This document shows, piece by piece, positions 43,493 through 53,444 of a DNA stretch of 64,000 nt (position 1 is its first letter; each line of letters starts with the position of its first letter). Origin of the DNA: Thermococcus thioreducens (GTDB lineage Archaea > Methanobacteriota_B > Thermococci > Thermococcales > Thermococcaceae); contig NZ_CP015105.1 of assembly GCF_002214545.1 (NCBI RefSeq), positions 434,001 to 498,000 of the forward strand. Reading direction: 5' to 3'. The translations under genes and the position numbers were made by a program. A model generated the notes under the pieces. The model was not told where the DNA came from, searched no databases, and saw only the letters and a program-made list of their open reading frames with translations.

Positions 43493-43876
43493 ATGAACGA
43501 GAAGGCGAGACTCCTTAGGATAAGGGCCAGGATCAAGAGGAAGAAGCCCCGCTTCCTTAGGCAGGAGTGGTGGCGCTATCCGAAGTTCAAGAACGACCCG
43601 AAGTGGCGCAGGCCGAAGGGAATCGACAGCAAAATGAGGCTCAAGAAGAAGGGTAAGGCCAGGTCACCGAGCATAGGCTGGAGCTCACCGAGGCTCGTCC
43701 GTGGGCTTCACCCGAGCGGCTACGAGGAAGTCCTCGTCCACAACGTCAAGGAGCTCGAAGCGATAGACCCGACCAGGCAGGCCGCCAGGATAGCCAGGAC
43801 CGTCGGTGCCAGGAAGAGGGAGCTTATACTTGCCAGGGCGAAGGAGCTCGGTGTGAAGGTTCTTAACGCGAGGTGA
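43493..43876 (+). CDS. rpl32e: 50S ribosomal protein L32e (eL32)
   Basis: A 127-residue L32e, specific to archaea and eukaryotes. Diagnostic parts are [39 protein letters not shown] and [17 protein letters not shown]. The stop overlaps GAGGTGAG serving rpl19e. Confidence 0.97.
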   Translation: MNEKARLLRIRARIKRKKPRFLRQEWWRYPKFKNDPKWRRPKGIDSKMRLKKKGKARSPSIGWSSPRLVRGLHPSGYEEVLVHNVKELEAIDPTRQAARIARTVGARKRELILARAKELGVKVLNAR

Positions 43877-43881
43877 GACTC

Positions 43882-44328
43882 ATGCTCAAGATGCAGAGAA
43901 GGATTGCCGCTGATTTGTTGAAGTGCGGTGAGAACAGGGTCTGGATTGACCCGGAGAGGATTGATGACGTTGCAACCGCCATCACCAGGGAGGACATCAG
44001 GAGGCTTATCAACGACGGCGTCATCAAGAAGAAGCCCGTTAAGGGCCAGAGCAGGGCCCGCGCCAGGGCCTATCAGGAGGCCAGGAAAAAGGGCCGCCAC
44101 AGGGGTCCGGGAAGCAGGAAGGGCAAGAAGACCGCCAGGATGGGCAAGAAGGAGCGCTGGATGATGACCATAAGGGCCCTCAGGAAGGAGCTCAGGAAGC
44201 TCAAGGCCGAAGGAAAGATAGACGAACACACCTACAGGAGGCTCTACATCAGGGCCAAGGGCGGTCAGTTCAAGAACAAGAGGCAGCTCTACATGTTCAT
44301 GCAGGAGCACGGTATCTTGAAGGAGTGA
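43882..44328 (+). CDS. rpl19e: 50S ribosomal protein L19e (eL19)
   Basis: A 148-residue basic L19e. It begins [20 protein letters not shown] and contains [20 protein letters not shown] and the long C-terminal helix. The start is the ATG after AGGTGAGACTC. Confidence 0.97.
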   Translation: MLKMQRRIAADLLKCGENRVWIDPERIDDVATAITREDIRRLINDGVIKKKPVKGQSRARARAYQEARKKGRHRGPGSRKGKKTARMGKKERWMMTIRALRKELRKLKAEGKIDEHTYRRLYIRAKGGQFKNKRQLYMFMQEHGILKE

Positions 44329-44338
44329 GGTGAGAGAG

Positions 44339-44944
44339 ATGGCACACGGACCGAGGTATAGGGTTCCGTTCAGGAGGAGGAGAGAAGGTAAGACTAACTA
44401 TCACAAGAGGCTTGCCCTCCTCAAGTCTGGAAAGCCCAGGCTTGTTGTGAGGAAGACCCTCAACCACCACATAGCCCAGATAGTCCTTTATGACCCGAAG
44501 GGTGACAGGACAGTTGTCTCAGCTCACACCAGGGAGCTCATGAGGGACTTTGGCTGGAAGGGACACGGAGGCAACACGCCTTCAGCTTACCTGCTCGGTC
44601 TCCTCATAGGCTACAAGGCCAGGAAGGCTGGCATCGAGGAGGCCATCCTTGACATAGGCCTCCACCCGCCGACCAGGGGTTCGAGCATATTCGCAGTCCT
44701 CAAGGGTGCCGTTGATGCTGGACTCAACGTCCCGCACAGCGAGGAGATTTACCCGGAGGATTACAGGATAAGCGGCGAGCACATAGCCAACTACGCCAAG
44801 GCTCTCAAGGAGGAGGACGAGGAGCGCTATAGGAAACAGTTCTCGGGATACCTCGTCAAAGGTCTTGAGCCGGAGAAGCTCCCCGAGCACTTTGAGGAGG
44901 TCAAGGCGAGGATAATCGAGAAGTTTGAGGAGGCGAGAGAATGA
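44339..44944 (+). CDS. rpl18: 50S ribosomal protein L18 (uL18)
   Basis: A 201-residue archaeal L18, a 5S rRNA-binding protein. Landmarks are [37 protein letters not shown], the [18 protein letters not shown] block and a C-terminal acidic extension. It overlaps rps5 by four bases (ATGA). Confidence 0.97.
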   Translation: MAHGPRYRVPFRRRREGKTNYHKRLALLKSGKPRLVVRKTLNHHIAQIVLYDPKGDRTVVSAHTRELMRDFGWKGHGGNTPSAYLLGLLIGYKARKAGIEEAILDIGLHPPTRGSSIFAVLKGAVDAGLNVPHSEEIYPEDYRISGEHIANYAKALKEEDEERYRKQFSGYLVKGLEPEKLPEHFEEVKARIIEKFEEARE

Positions 44945-45648
44945 GCGACCCAAGGGAGATCGCCCAGAGGGTTTTGGAGGAGTGGGAGCCGAGGACCAAG
45001 CTCGGCCAGCTCGTCAAAGAGGGCCAGATAACTGACATTCACGAGATATTCCGGAAGGGATACCAGATCAAGGAGCCGGAGATAGTCGATGTGCTCCTTC
45101 CGGAGGTCAACCTGAGGGAGAACCAGGAGGTTCTCGATATAGCCCTCACGGTCAGGATGACTGACAGCGGCAGGCGCATAAGGTTCCGTGTTCTCGCCGC
45201 TGTGGGCAACAGGGACGGCTACGTTGGCCTTGGAATCGGCCACGGCAAGGAGGTCGGAATAGCCATCCGGAAGGCCATCAACTACGCCAAGATGAACATC
45301 ATCGAGATCAAGCGCGGCTGTGGAAGCTGGGAGTGCAGGTGCAGGAGGCCCCACTCAATTCCGTTCGCCGTAGAGGGCAAAGAAGGAAGCGTCCGCGTCA
45401 AGCTCATGCCGGGACCGCGCGGTCTTGGACTGGTCATAGGTGACGTCGGCAAGAAGATACTCAGCCTTGCTGGTGTCCAGGACGTCTGGTCACAGAGCCT
45501 GGGTGAGACGAGAACCACCGTCAACTTCGCCAAGGCAGTCTTCAACGCGCTCTACAACACCAACCGTGTTGCAGTCCAGCCTGGCATGGAAGAGAAGTAC
45601 GGCATAATCGTTGGAAGGGAGATGTCAGCAAACTTCCAGGTTGAGTGA
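44941..45648 (+). CDS. rps5: 30S ribosomal protein S5 (uS5)
   Basis: A 235-residue S5. The double-stranded RNA-binding fold is [20 protein letters not shown] then [16 protein letters not shown]. The C-terminal part is [20 protein letters not shown]. The archaeal cysteine-rich stretch [14 protein letters not shown] is present. ATGA overlap with rpl18. Confidence 0.97.
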   Translation: MSDPREIAQRVLEEWEPRTKLGQLVKEGQITDIHEIFRKGYQIKEPEIVDVLLPEVNLRENQEVLDIALTVRMTDSGRRIRFRVLAAVGNRDGYVGLGIGHGKEVGIAIRKAINYAKMNIIEIKRGCGSWECRCRRPHSIPFAVEGKEGSVRVKLMPGPRGLGLVIGDVGKKILSLAGVQDVWSQSLGETRTTVNFAKAVFNALYNTNRVAVQPGMEEKYGIIVGREMSANFQVE

Positions 45649-45659
45649 GGTGAGAGAAG

Positions 45660-46127
45660 ATGGCAAAGCTCGCACTCATCAGGCTTAGGAGTGGAATAAG
45701 GGCGAGGGGTGAGGTGAGAGACACCCTCGCCATGCTCCGCCTCCACAGGATAAACCACCTCGTCCTCGTTGACGACAACCCGAGCTACAAGGGAATGGTT
45801 CAGAAGGTCAAGGACTACATCACTTGGGGAGAGATAAACGCCGAAACCCTTGCTGCCCTCATCAGGAAGAGGGGCAGGCTCATCGGCAACAGACCGATAA
45901 CCGACGAGTACGTCAAGGAGAAGCTCGGAATGACCATCGATGAGTTCGCCAAGAAGGTCGTTGACGGCGAGATGAAGCTCACCGACCTGCCGAACATCAA
46001 GCCGGTCTTCAGGCTCCACCCTCCGAGGGGCGGCCTTAAGGGCAGCAAAAAGCGCAGCTTTAAGGAAGGCGGTGCCCTCGGCTACCGTGGCGAGAAGATA
46101 AACGACCTCATTGAGAGAATGCTCTGA
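45660..46127 (+). CDS. rpl30: 50S ribosomal protein L30 (uL30)
   Basis: A 155-residue archaeal L30. The core is [20 protein letters not shown] with [19 protein letters not shown], and the C terminus carries [15 protein letters not shown]. It follows a TGAGGTGAGAGAAG junction. Confidence 0.97.
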   Translation: MAKLALIRLRSGIRARGEVRDTLAMLRLHRINHLVLVDDNPSYKGMVQKVKDYITWGEINAETLAALIRKRGRLIGNRPITDEYVKEKLGMTIDEFAKKVVDGEMKLTDLPNIKPVFRLHPPRGGLKGSKKRSFKEGGALGYRGEKINDLIERML

Positions 46128-46138
46128 GGTGGCGAGAG

Positions 46139-46585
46139 ATGATAAGGAGAAAGAAGAAGGTTAGGAAGCTCCGCGGAAGTCACACTCACGGATGGGGCTG
46201 CAAGAAGAAGCACCGCGGCGGCGGTAGCAAGGGCGGTAAGGGAATGGCTGGAACCGGAAAGAGGAAGAACACCAAGTGGACCTGGACGATCAAGTATGCC
46301 CCTGACCATCTTGGAAAGCGTGGCTTCCACAGGCCTAAAGCCGTCCAGTACACCCCCAAGACCATAAACCTCAGCGACATCGATGAGAACCTCCAGCTCT
46401 TCCTCGACATGGGCGTCGCCTACGAGGAGGAGGGGAAGATAGTCGTTGACGTCACTCAGCTCGGTGTCGACAAGGTTCTCGGAACCGGCAAGCTCACCAG
46501 GCCAATTACCATCAAGGCCTACTACGTCACTCCGAAGGCAGAGGAGAAGATAAAGGCCGCTGGCGGCGAGGTTCTCCTCGCCTGA
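46139..46585 (+). CDS. rpl15: 50S ribosomal protein L15 (uL15)
   Basis: A 148-residue L15. The Gly/Arg-rich N-terminal extension ([20 protein letters not shown], then [15 protein letters not shown]) winds into 23S rRNA. The C-terminal domain includes [20 protein letters not shown]. It is the last ribosomal gene before secY, with 35 bases between. Confidence 0.97.
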   Translation: MIRRKKKVRKLRGSHTHGWGCKKKHRGGGSKGGKGMAGTGKRKNTKWTWTIKYAPDHLGKRGFHRPKAVQYTPKTINLSDIDENLQLFLDMGVAYEEEGKIVVDVTQLGVDKVLGTGKLTRPITIKAYYVTPKAEEKIKAAGGEVLLA

Positions 46586-46620
46586 TTCCCCTTTAATTTA
46601 ACTTTTGGCGGGTGTTAATC

Positions 46621-48066
46621 ATGGGGTTCAGAAACGTAGTGTTCGCGATTGAGAGGTACTTCCCCGAGGTGGAGCGGCCCAAGAGGCATGTGCCACTCAA
46701 GGAGAAGTTCATGTGGACGGGAATCGTTCTGCTGCTGTACTTTGTCCTCGCTGAGATTCCTCTCTATGGAATCCCGGCACAGATCCAGGACTACTTTGCC
46801 ACGCTCAGGTTCGTTCTTGCAGGAAGGAGTGGTTCTCTCCTGACGCTGGGTATAGGTCCAATCGTCACCGCGAGCATCATTATGCAGCTTCTCGTTGGTT
46901 CCGAGATAGTTCACCTTGATCTCTCTAATCATGAGGATAGGAAGTTTTATCAGGCCGCTCAGAAGCTGTTTGCAGTCTTCATGAGCTTCTTCGAGGCAGC
47001 CATCTACGTCTTCGCCGGTGCCTTCGGTAGGGTTGACACCAGCCTCGGCGCCTTCCAGACTGTGACTACACCCGCCGGTGAGGCGTACATTGGACTCGGC
47101 TTGGCGATACTCATAATACTCCAGCTCGGATTTGCCTCAGTCATGCTCATACTCTTGGATGAACTCGTGAGCAAGTGGGGCATTGGGAGCGGTATCAGCC
47201 TCTTCATAGCAGCGGGTGTTTCCCAGACCGTTATCACGAAGGCCCTGAACCCAGCAACGACACCTGACTACATAGACCCGGTAACAGGGGGGCCCGCTAT
47301 AGTGGGTGCAATTCCTGCGTTCATACAGCATCTGTTCTACGGTGACCTCACGGGTGCGCTTTACAGGGGAACATTGCCGGATATGATGGATGTCCTCGCT
47401 ACAATAGTGGTGTTCCTTGTGGTGGTTTATCTTGAGAGCATGCGCGTTGAGATACCGCTTAGCTATGGAAGAGTTACCGTTCGCGGAAGGTACCCGATAA
47501 GGTTCATGTACGTCAGCAACATTCCGATCATCCTGACCTTTGCCCTCTATTCCAACATCCAGCTCTGGGCAAGACTCCTCAACAACTTTGGCTACACTTT
47601 CCTCGGAACCTTCGATCAGAATGGTTATCCGCTGACCGGCTTCGTTACCTACCTCTATCCCCCAAGGGACATCTACCACGTCATAGCGGATCCGGGGAGG
47701 GCTTTAGTTTACGCGCTGATGACGATATTCTGGTCTATACTCTTCGGATTCCTCTGGGTCGAGCTCACAGGCCTTGACGCCAAGAGCATCGCCAGACAGC
47801 TCCAGAGCGCTGGACTGCAGATCCCGGGATTCAGGCGTGACCCGAGGATACTGGAGAGGGTGCTCAACAGGTACATACCCTACGTCACCTTCTGGGGCTC
47901 TTTCACCCTGGCAGTGGTCGCGGTGCTGGCGGACTTCCTTGGTGCACTGGGTACAGGAACGGGAATCCTCCTTACGGTGGGTATCCTCTACAGGTTCTAC
48001 GAGGAAATAGCCAGAGAACAGGCCACCGAGATGTTCCCCGCCTTAAGGAGGTTCTTCACCAAGTGA
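46621..48066 (+). CDS. secY: Preprotein translocase subunit SecY
   Basis: A 481-residue SecY with ten membrane helices, forming the protein-conducting channel (SecYEG/Sec61). Seen are the plug region after helix 1 ([19 protein letters not shown]), the [18 protein letters not shown] helix 2, [13 protein letters not shown]-type segment (here [15 protein letters not shown]) and the cytoplasmic loop [20 protein letters not shown]. The ATG follows GCGGGTGTTAATC. T-rich sequence after the stop may end this transcript. Confidence 0.96.
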   Translation: MGFRNVVFAIERYFPEVERPKRHVPLKEKFMWTGIVLLLYFVLAEIPLYGIPAQIQDYFATLRFVLAGRSGSLLTLGIGPIVTASIIMQLLVGSEIVHLDLSNHEDRKFYQAAQKLFAVFMSFFEAAIYVFAGAFGRVDTSLGAFQTVTTPAGEAYIGLGLAILIILQLGFASVMLILLDELVSKWGIGSGISLFIAAGVSQTVITKALNPATTPDYIDPVTGGPAIVGAIPAFIQHLFYGDLTGALYRGTLPDMMDVLATIVVFLVVVYLESMRVEIPLSYGRVTVRGRYPIRFMYVSNIPIILTFALYSNIQLWARLLNNFGYTFLGTFDQNGYPLTGFVTYLYPPRDIYHVIADPGRALVYALMTIFWSILFGFLWVELTGLDAKSIARQLQSAGLQIPGFRRDPRILERVLNRYIPYVTFWGSFTLAVVAVLADFLGALGTGTGILLTVGILYRFYEEIAREQATEMFPALRRFFTK

Positions 48067-48087
48067 GTCTTTCTTTTCTTTCACAAA

Positions 48088-48100
48088 ACCTTTTAAACCC
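48088..48100 (+). promoter_or_regulatory. TATA box upstream of adk
   Basis: ACCTTTTAAACCC lies after a T-rich run following the secY stop and about 45 bases before the adk start, suggesting that adk and the genes after it have an extra promoter. Confidence 0.5.
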
Positions 48101-48141
48101 GGTTTAATTACTTCTTCCAGAAGCCTCCTTGGGTGAGCGGG

Positions 48142-48732
48142 ATGCCGTTTGTGGTCATGATCACAGGGATTCCAGGGGTGGGTAAGAGTACCATAACCAG
48201 GATGGCCCTCAGAAAGACGAAGGTCAAGTTTAGACTCGTCAACTTTGGAGACCTGATGTTCGAGGAAGCCGTTAAAGCTGGGCTGGTCAAACACAGGGAC
48301 GAGATGAGACGGCTCGACCCCAACGTTCAGAAGGATCTCCAAATGAAGGCTGCCAGGAGGATCGTTGAAATGGCCGAGAAAGAGCCGATACTCCTTGACA
48401 CTCACGCGACCATCAGGACCCCTGTGGGATACCTTCTCGGTTTCCCCAAGGAGGTCATAGAGGTGATAAACCCCAACTTCATAGTCATAATTGAGGCCAC
48501 ACCTAGCGAAATACTCGGAAGGCGCCTCCGCGACCTGAAGCGCGATAGGGACGTTGAGACTGAGGAGCAGATACAGAGGCATCAGGACCTTAACCGTGCC
48601 GCTGCCGTGAGCTATGCCATGCACTCTAACGCACTCATAAAGATAATCGAGAACCATGAAGATAAAGGCCTTGAGGAGGCCGTTCATGAGCTTGTTGAAG
48701 TACTGAATCTGGCGGTGGGAGAGTATGATTGA
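48142..48732 (+). CDS. adkA: Archaeal adenylate kinase (AdkA)
   Basis: A 196-residue archaeal-type adenylate kinase that equilibrates ATP, ADP and AMP. The P-loop is [26 protein letters not shown] and [15 protein letters not shown] form the AMP and lid contacts of this family, and the late arginines are in [14 protein letters not shown]. The ATG after GGTGAGCGGG is chosen. It overlaps the DUF106 gene by eight bases. Confidence 0.94.
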   Translation: MPFVVMITGIPGVGKSTITRMALRKTKVKFRLVNFGDLMFEEAVKAGLVKHRDEMRRLDPNVQKDLQMKAARRIVEMAEKEPILLDTHATIRTPVGYLLGFPKEVIEVINPNFIVIIEATPSEILGRRLRDLKRDRDVETEEQIQRHQDLNRAAAVSYAMHSNALIKIIENHEDKGLEEAVHELVEVLNLAVGEYD

Positions 48733-49252
48733 GGGAATATACGCTTTCCTTGACAATCTGTTTGGGCCCCTGATACAGGCCCACCACCCGATAGTGGTGG
48801 TTACGGTCGCAGGCATAATCCTGGGTGGGCTCTTCACCCTGCTGAACTACCTCCTGGTCGACCAGGAAAAGATGAAGAGGCTCCAGAAGAAGAGCAAAGA
48901 GTTTCAGAAGAAGTACAAGGAGGCACAGGCCGCCAAGGATGAGAAGAGGCTCAAAAAGCTTCAGCAGGAGCAGATGGAGCTGATGAAGCTCCAGAGTGAA
49001 GTCATGAAGGATCAGATGCTTAAGGTTACGCTCTTTACCCTTCCCATATTCTGGATATTCTTCGGGTGGCTCAGGAGATGGTACGTTGAAGTGGGCATAG
49101 TGAAGTCCCCGTTCAACTTCTTCATATTCGACTGGTTCCACAGTCTCTACCGGTCCGGACTGCCCGCTAACGAGCTGGGTTATGTCGGCTGGTACATAAT
49201 GACGTCCATGATAACTGGATACATCCTCAGGAAGCTCCTGGACATGGGTTAA
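48725..49252 (+). CDS. DUF106/EMC3-TMCO1 family membrane protein (Oxa1 superfamily)
   Basis: A 175-residue membrane protein with an N-terminal helix ([19 protein letters not shown]), a long charged cytoplasmic coiled coil (about residues 50-95, Lys/Glu/Gln-rich, with [15 protein letters not shown]) and two or three C-terminal membrane helices ([33 protein letters not shown]). This is the archaeal relative of Oxa1/YidC, EMC3 and TMCO1 insertases. Its place between secY-adk and L34e fits a role in membrane protein insertion. Confidence 0.88.
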   Translation: MIEGIYAFLDNLFGPLIQAHHPIVVVTVAGIILGGLFTLLNYLLVDQEKMKRLQKKSKEFQKKYKEAQAAKDEKRLKKLQQEQMELMKLQSEVMKDQMLKVTLFTLPIFWIFFGWLRRWYVEVGIVKSPFNFFIFDWFHSLYRSGLPANELGYVGWYIMTSMITGYILRKLLDMG

Positions 49253-49294
49253 ATTTAAAAAGACTCTGAAATTAGGGGTTGCGAGGTGAGAGAA

Positions 49295-49564
49295 ATGAAG
49301 CCGATGTACAGGTCAAGGTCATGGAGGAGGAAGTACGTCAGGACTCCTGGCGGAAGGACGGTCATACACTTCGAAAGAAAGAAGCCCAAAGTCGCCCACT
49401 GCGCTATGTGCGGAAGGCCCCTTAACGGCGTTCCGCGCGGAAGGCCGAGCGAGCTCAGGAAGCTCCCGAAGACCGCAAAGAGGCCGGAGAGGCCCTACCC
49501 GAACCTCTGCCCTAGCTGCATGAGGAAGGTCATAAAGGCTCAGGTCAGGGCCACCTTTGTCTGA
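49295..49564 (+). CDS. rpl34e: 50S ribosomal protein L34e (eL34)
   Basis: An 89-residue L34e with a zinc-binding site, [16 protein letters not shown] and [10 protein letters not shown]. The N terminus is [19 protein letters not shown]. The ATG follows GAGGTGAGAGAA. AT-rich GTTAAATTTAAAAAG right after the DUF106 stop may be an internal promoter. Confidence 0.95.
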   Translation: MKPMYRSRSWRRKYVRTPGGRTVIHFERKKPKVAHCAMCGRPLNGVPRGRPSELRKLPKTAKRPERPYPNLCPSCMRKVIKAQVRATFV

Positions 49565-49573
49565 GGTGCTAGC

Positions 49574-50155
49574 ATGCCCAAGGGCTGCCTCGTAATAACA
49601 GTCAGTGGTTTAGCGGGTTCAGGGACCACCACACTCTGCAGGAACCTCGCCAGGCACTACGGCTTCAAGCACATCTACGCCGGGCTCATCTTCCGCCAGA
49701 TGGCCGAGGAGATGGGGATGAGCCTCCAGGAGTTTCAGGAGTATGCCGAGCTCCACCCTGAAATCGACCGTGAAGTCGACAGGAGGCAGGTCGAGGCAGC
49801 CAAGGAGTGCAACGTCGTTATAGAGGGCCGTCTCGCTGGATGGATGGTTAAGGACGCTGATCTGAAGATATGGCTCGACGCTCCGATAATGGAGCGCGCC
49901 AGGCGGGTTGCCCGCAGGGAGGGCATCTCCGTTGAGGAAGCCTTCGTGCAGATTGCCGAGCGCGAGAAGGGCAACAGGAAAAGGTATTTAAACCTCTATG
50001 GGATTGACATCGACGACAAGTCGATTTATGATCTAATCATAAACACTGCCCACTGGGATCCCGATGGCGTCTTCGCGATTGTGAAGGCCGCCATCGACCA
50101 CCTATACCCCGACGGTGACGCGGGGTCGGGTGCAAACCCGGGCAACAAAAAATGA
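49574..50155 (+). CDS. cmk: Cytidylate kinase
   Basis: A 193-residue archaeal cytidylate kinase, phosphorylating CMP with ATP. The P-loop is ITVSGLAGSGTTTLCRNLA, with Thr in place of the usual Lys-Ser order as seen in archaeal Cmk. Further motifs are GLIFRQMAEE, VIEGRLAGWM and WLDAPIMERARRVARREG. The last 20 residues are Gly/Asp-rich and probably disordered. It is placed in the L34e-cmk-L14e string found in most Euryarchaeota. Confidence 0.93.
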   Translation: MPKGCLVITVSGLAGSGTTTLCRNLARHYGFKHIYAGLIFRQMAEEMGMSLQEFQEYAELHPEIDREVDRRQVEAAKECNVVIEGRLAGWMVKDADLKIWLDAPIMERARRVARREGISVEEAFVQIAEREKGNRKRYLNLYGIDIDDKSIYDLIINTAHWDPDGVFAIVKAAIDHLYPDGDAGSGANPGNKK

Positions 50156-50168
50156 GGAGGTGGGATGA

Positions 50169-50420
50169 ATGCCAGCTATTGAGGTCGGAAGGCTTGCTGT
50201 TGTTATTGCCGGAAGGAGGGCAGGCCAGAAGGTCGTCGTCGTTGACATAATTGACAGGAACTTCGTCCTCGTTACCGGTGCTGGCCTCAACAAGGTCAAG
50301 CGCAGGAGGATGAACGTCAAGCACCTTGAGCCCCTCCCGGAGAGGGTCAACATCGAGCGCGGCGCCGACGACGAGGCCGTCAAGGCCGCCCTTGAGCAGG
50401 CTGGAATCAGCCTTGAGTGA
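50169..50420 (+). CDS. rpl14e: 50S ribosomal protein L14e (eL14)
   Basis: An 83-residue L14e consisting of a KOW-type fold ([20 protein letters not shown], then [17 protein letters not shown]). AGGAGGTGGGATGA precedes the ATG. A GAGGCC-TTTT-GGCCTC hairpin follows five bases after the stop. Confidence 0.95.
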   Translation: MPAIEVGRLAVVIAGRRAGQKVVVVDIIDRNFVLVTGAGLNKVKRRRMNVKHLEPLPERVNIERGADDEAVKAALEQAGISLE

Positions 50421-50424
50421 GACC

Positions 50425-50455
50425 GAGGCCTTTTGGCCTCCCTTCACTTCTCAAT
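50425..50455 (+). terminator. Hairpin after L14e, probable 3' end signal
   Basis: GAGGCC TTTT GGCCTC (50425-50440) is followed by pyrimidine-rich CCTTCACTTCTC. With a new TATA box, GCTTTTAAGC at 50456-50465, directly after, it marks a transcript boundary between L14e and the SDR gene. Confidence 0.5.
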
Positions 50456-50496
50456 GCTTTTAAGCTCTGGCTTCCAAACTTCTTCTGGTGGATTTC

Positions 50497-51207
50497 ATGA
50501 GAACCGCGCTGGTGACGGGTGCAACCGGAGGCATCGGGAGGCTTCTCGTTGAGGGCCTCATTGAGAGGGGCTATCGTGTTATTGGTGTGGCCAGGAACGA
50601 GAAAAAACTCCGTGAACTTCAGGAGAGGCTCTCTGCCTTTGAATACATAATCGCCGATTTGAGTAAAGAAGAGTTCCCAGGCACGATTCTGAAGGGGCTT
50701 GAGAGGCTCGGTGCGCAAAAGATTGACCTTCTCATAAACAATGCCGGCCTTGCGGTGAGAAAGCCTCTCCTTGAGCACTCGGGCGAGGAGCTGGAGCACC
50801 TGTTCCGGGTGAACGCACTCGCCCCGGTGGAACTTACAAATGCGGTTCTCCCGATGCTTCGGAAGGGTTCGACTGTGGTGTTCATAATCAGCGGCGTTGC
50901 TTTTATCAACGTACCGGAGATCCCCTCCTACTGTGCCGCAAAGGGTGCACTCCACTACCTGGCAGTGAACCTCGAAAAGGAGCTCCTGGATAGGGGAATC
51001 CATGTTATGAGGGTGTATCCCAAGCAGGTGAAGACCGGATTCTGGAACGGGAAGGTTCCGAAGGGCTCGATAGAGCCGGAAGATGTTGCACGGGCAGTGT
51101 TCAAGGGGCTCGAAAAGGGTAAGAGAGAGGTCTTTGTGCCGGGCTACCTGAAACTCGTAAAATATCTCCCCAACTGGCCGGTCTTTACGTACCGGTTCAA
51201 GTATTAG
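50497..51207 (+). CDS. Short-chain dehydrogenase/reductase
   Basis: A 236-residue classical SDR, an NAD(P)-dependent oxidoreductase. The dinucleotide motif is TGATGGIGRLL, followed by LINNAG, the catalytic Ser in IISGVAF and Tyr-x3-Lys in YCAAKG. Arginine after the second strand (GVARNEKKL) suggests preference for NADP. The ATG after GGTGGATTTC is chosen. It has its own TATA box and separates L14e from cbf5, genes that usually adjoin, so it is an insertion in the cluster. Substrate unknown. Confidence 0.88.
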   Translation: MRTALVTGATGGIGRLLVEGLIERGYRVIGVARNEKKLRELQERLSAFEYIIADLSKEEFPGTILKGLERLGAQKIDLLINNAGLAVRKPLLEHSGEELEHLFRVNALAPVELTNAVLPMLRKGSTVVFIISGVAFINVPEIPSYCAAKGALHYLAVNLEKELLDRGIHVMRVYPKQVKTGFWNGKVPKGSIEPEDVARAVFKGLEKGKREVFVPGYLKLVKYLPNWPVFTYRFKY

Positions 51208-51212
51208 TCGGG

Positions 51213-51220
51213 TTTATAAA
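51213..51220 (+). promoter_or_regulatory. TATA box upstream of cbf5
   Basis: GGTTTATAAAGGG starts six bases after the SDR stop and lies about 48 bases before the cbf5 ATG, so cbf5 has its own promoter. Confidence 0.6.
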
Positions 51221-51264
51221 GGGAAACCCCAACTTAGTGCGATAACGCTCACCGGGTGATGCTC

Positions 51265-52269
51265 ATGGCGAGGGACGAAGTGAGGAGAATCCTTCCGGCT
51301 GACATAAAGCGAGAAGTTCTGGTTAAGGATGAAAAGGCCGAGACGAACCCAAAGTGGGGCTTTCCGCCCGAGAAGAGACCGATGGAGATGCACATGCAGT
51401 TCGGCATAATCAACCTCGACAAGCCGCCCGGGCCGACGAGCCACGAGGTCGTTGCCTGGATTAAGAGGCTCTTCGGCCTTAACAAGGCCGGCCACGGCGG
51501 AACTCTGGATCCAAAGGTCAGCGGAGTTTTGCCTGTGGCGCTTGAGAGGGCTACCAGGGTCGTCCAGGCCCTTCTCCCCGCAGGTAAAGAGTACATCGCC
51601 CTGATGCACCTCCACGGCGAGGTTCCCGAGGATAAAATTCGAGCAGTGATGAAAGAGTTCGAGGGTGAGATAATCCAGAGGCCGCCCCTTAGGAGCGCGG
51701 TCAAGAGAAGGCTGAGAACGAGGAAGGTTTACTACATCGAGATTCTGGAGATAGACGGCAAGGACGTGCTCTTCCGGGTTGGAGTTGAGGCGGGAACTTA
51801 CATAAGGTCGCTTATCCACCACTTTGGTCTTGCCCTCGGTGTTGGTGCCCACATGGCCGAGCTTAGGAGGACGAGGAGCGGGCCGTTCAAGGAGGACGAA
51901 ACGCTGGTGACCCTTCACGACCTCGTTGACTACTACCACTTCTGGAAGGAGGACGGCATCGAGGAGTACTTTAGGAAGGCGATACAGCCTATGGAGAAGG
52001 CCGTTGAACACCTGCCGAAGGTCTGGATTAGAGATTCGGCCGTTGCGGCGGTAACCTACGGCGCCGACCTTGCCGTCCCGGGGATAGTAAAGGTTCACAA
52101 GGGCATCAAGAGGGGCGACCTCGTCGCGGTCATGACCCTTAAAGACGAGCTTGTGGCTTTGGGCAAGGCCACCATGACGAGCGGTGAGATGCTCCAGAGG
52201 AGCAAGGGAATAGCGGTAGACGTGGACAAGGTCTTCATGCCGAGGGACTGGTATCCCAAACTCTGGTAA
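51265..52269 (+). CDS. cbf5: tRNA/rRNA pseudouridine synthase Cbf5 (dyskerin)
   Basis: A 334-residue Cbf5, catalytic subunit of H/ACA RNPs and also a stand-alone tRNA pseudouridine-55 synthase in archaea. The catalytic Asp82 is in AGHGGTLDPKVSGVLP. The N terminus has MARDEVRRILPADIKREVLV. The PUA domain at the C terminus contains LAVPGIVKVHKGIKRGDLVA. The third in-frame start (ATG after GGGTGATGCTC) is chosen. The stop codon lies at the edge of the right 49-base inverted repeat. Confidence 0.95.
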   Translation: MARDEVRRILPADIKREVLVKDEKAETNPKWGFPPEKRPMEMHMQFGIINLDKPPGPTSHEVVAWIKRLFGLNKAGHGGTLDPKVSGVLPVALERATRVVQALLPAGKEYIALMHLHGEVPEDKIRAVMKEFEGEIIQRPPLRSAVKRRLRTRKVYYIEILEIDGKDVLFRVGVEAGTYIRSLIHHFGLALGVGAHMAELRRTRSGPFKEDETLVTLHDLVDYYHFWKEDGIEEYFRKAIQPMEKAVEHLPKVWIRDSAVAAVTYGADLAVPGIVKVHKGIKRGDLVAVMTLKDELVALGKATMTSGEMLQRSKGIAVDVDKVFMPRDWYPKLW

Positions 52270-52316
52270 CGAAAGACAAGGGGGCTCCGCCCCCTTATCT
52301 CTCTGTACTCTCAAAC
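52268..52316. repeat. 49-base inverted repeat, right copy
   Basis: Exact reverse complement of 33870-33918, beginning inside the cbf5 stop codon. The hairpin AAGGGGGCTCCGCCCCCTT could end cbf5 transcription. It is followed at 52319-52337 by TGTGGGGC-TTC-GCCCCACA and then TGAAACTTTGG, a fragment of the palindrome family seen at 33.2-33.8 kb. Confidence 0.9.
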
Positions 52317-52549
52317 GATGTGGGGCTTCGCCCCACAACCCCTGAAACTTTGGTTGTACAAGTAACATCGTTTGTATCCTTTTTTGTTCACTCTTTTACT
52401 CTGGCTTCTTTCGTCTCATTCTCGTCGTTTTGATACGGTTGGAAATTGAAAACTCTACGAAAAAAAATGGAACTAATTCAAACTTGTAATTAGAAAAGCT
52501 TTTAAAGATTTTAGCGTCACATCTAATGGCAACTGCAGGAGGTGCCCTC

Positions 52550-53434
52550 GTGGGGAGCTGGATTAGGAAGGTTGGTGCGGTGTTGTTGCTTGCTATAGTT
52601 CTGAGTCTCGGCTTCAACGTTACCTATGGGGCAAGAAATGCGGTTGCCTTGAAGCCCGAAGAGGCCTACTGGGCAGAGGAACTCCAGAGAGACCTTCCTC
52701 TGGTGAAGGTCAATGAAACCGTGATGACAATGGTTGAGGAGTACTCAAGCGAGATACTTGAGGAGTTCAACAGGGAACTGTGTACCATGAGCGATGAAGA
52801 AATGCTTCGCGAGGGCCTCACAAAGGACGATATTAAAAAAGCCAGAGCGTTCTGCAGATTGCCCGATGAGGTGAAGTTAAAAGTCATCAGAAACAGGCTC
52901 TTGCTTAGCGTGTACCTCACCAACGCACGTTGCTCGGCCCTTAAGCAAACGGAAATGAGGCCTATAATAACCGCTTCTTCGGGGGGTACATACTCATGCA
53001 GAGATGGATTGGTCTACGCATGGGGCATTCCCACCAAAGAAAAGCTCGGAATCTCCCACTGTTCATGGAGAAAGTCAGGGTCTCCTTCATCTTGCAGTAA
53101 AGAAAAGGGTGTAGCGTGCCTCTGGGGATGCACGAACGTTGATCCAAAACTTGGATGGCCAAGTAACTATAAGAGCTTTCCTGACTTGGACAGCTTTGTT
53201 CAGGAGGTGACAAGCAAAGGTTACCACAAGACCGACAGGTATGCTGCCTATGGCATATATGGCAGGGACTTCACAAGGGGAATTGGATACGGATACCGCT
53301 ATGAGGCTAGATACAGTCCAAAAACTCGCATGGGCTATGTCGAGGGTCCTGAGCCCAACCCTGAAAAGAACTGGTACGGTTTCCTGCACAATTTCTGGCC
53401 AACACTTGTGAAACGCTGGCACGATAAATGCTGA
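52550..53434 (+). CDS. Secreted cysteine-containing protein of unknown function
   Basis: A 294-residue exported protein. The start is the GTG after GGAGGTGCCCTC; the earlier ATG at 52526 lies inside the leader. A clear signal peptide follows (WIRKVGAVLLLAIVLSLGFNVTYG). The mature part is first acidic and helical and then cysteine-rich from about residue 145 (YSCRDGLVYAWG, HCSWRKSGSPSSCSKEKG, ACLWGCTNVDP), with many aromatic residues near the end. The cysteines probably form disulfides. A TATA box, AGCTTTTAAAG, lies about 45 bases upstream. It is followed closely by a second exported protein. Not recognised. Confidence 0.75.
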   Translation: MGSWIRKVGAVLLLAIVLSLGFNVTYGARNAVALKPEEAYWAEELQRDLPLVKVNETVMTMVEEYSSEILEEFNRELCTMSDEEMLREGLTKDDIKKARAFCRLPDEVKLKVIRNRLLLSVYLTNARCSALKQTEMRPIITASSGGTYSCRDGLVYAWGIPTKEKLGISHCSWRKSGSPSSCSKEKGVACLWGCTNVDPKLGWPSNYKSFPDLDSFVQEVTSKGYHKTDRYAAYGIYGRDFTRGIGYGYRYEARYSPKTRMGYVEGPEPNPEKNWYGFLHNFWPTLVKRWHDKC

Positions 53435-53444
53435 GGTGATTCGC

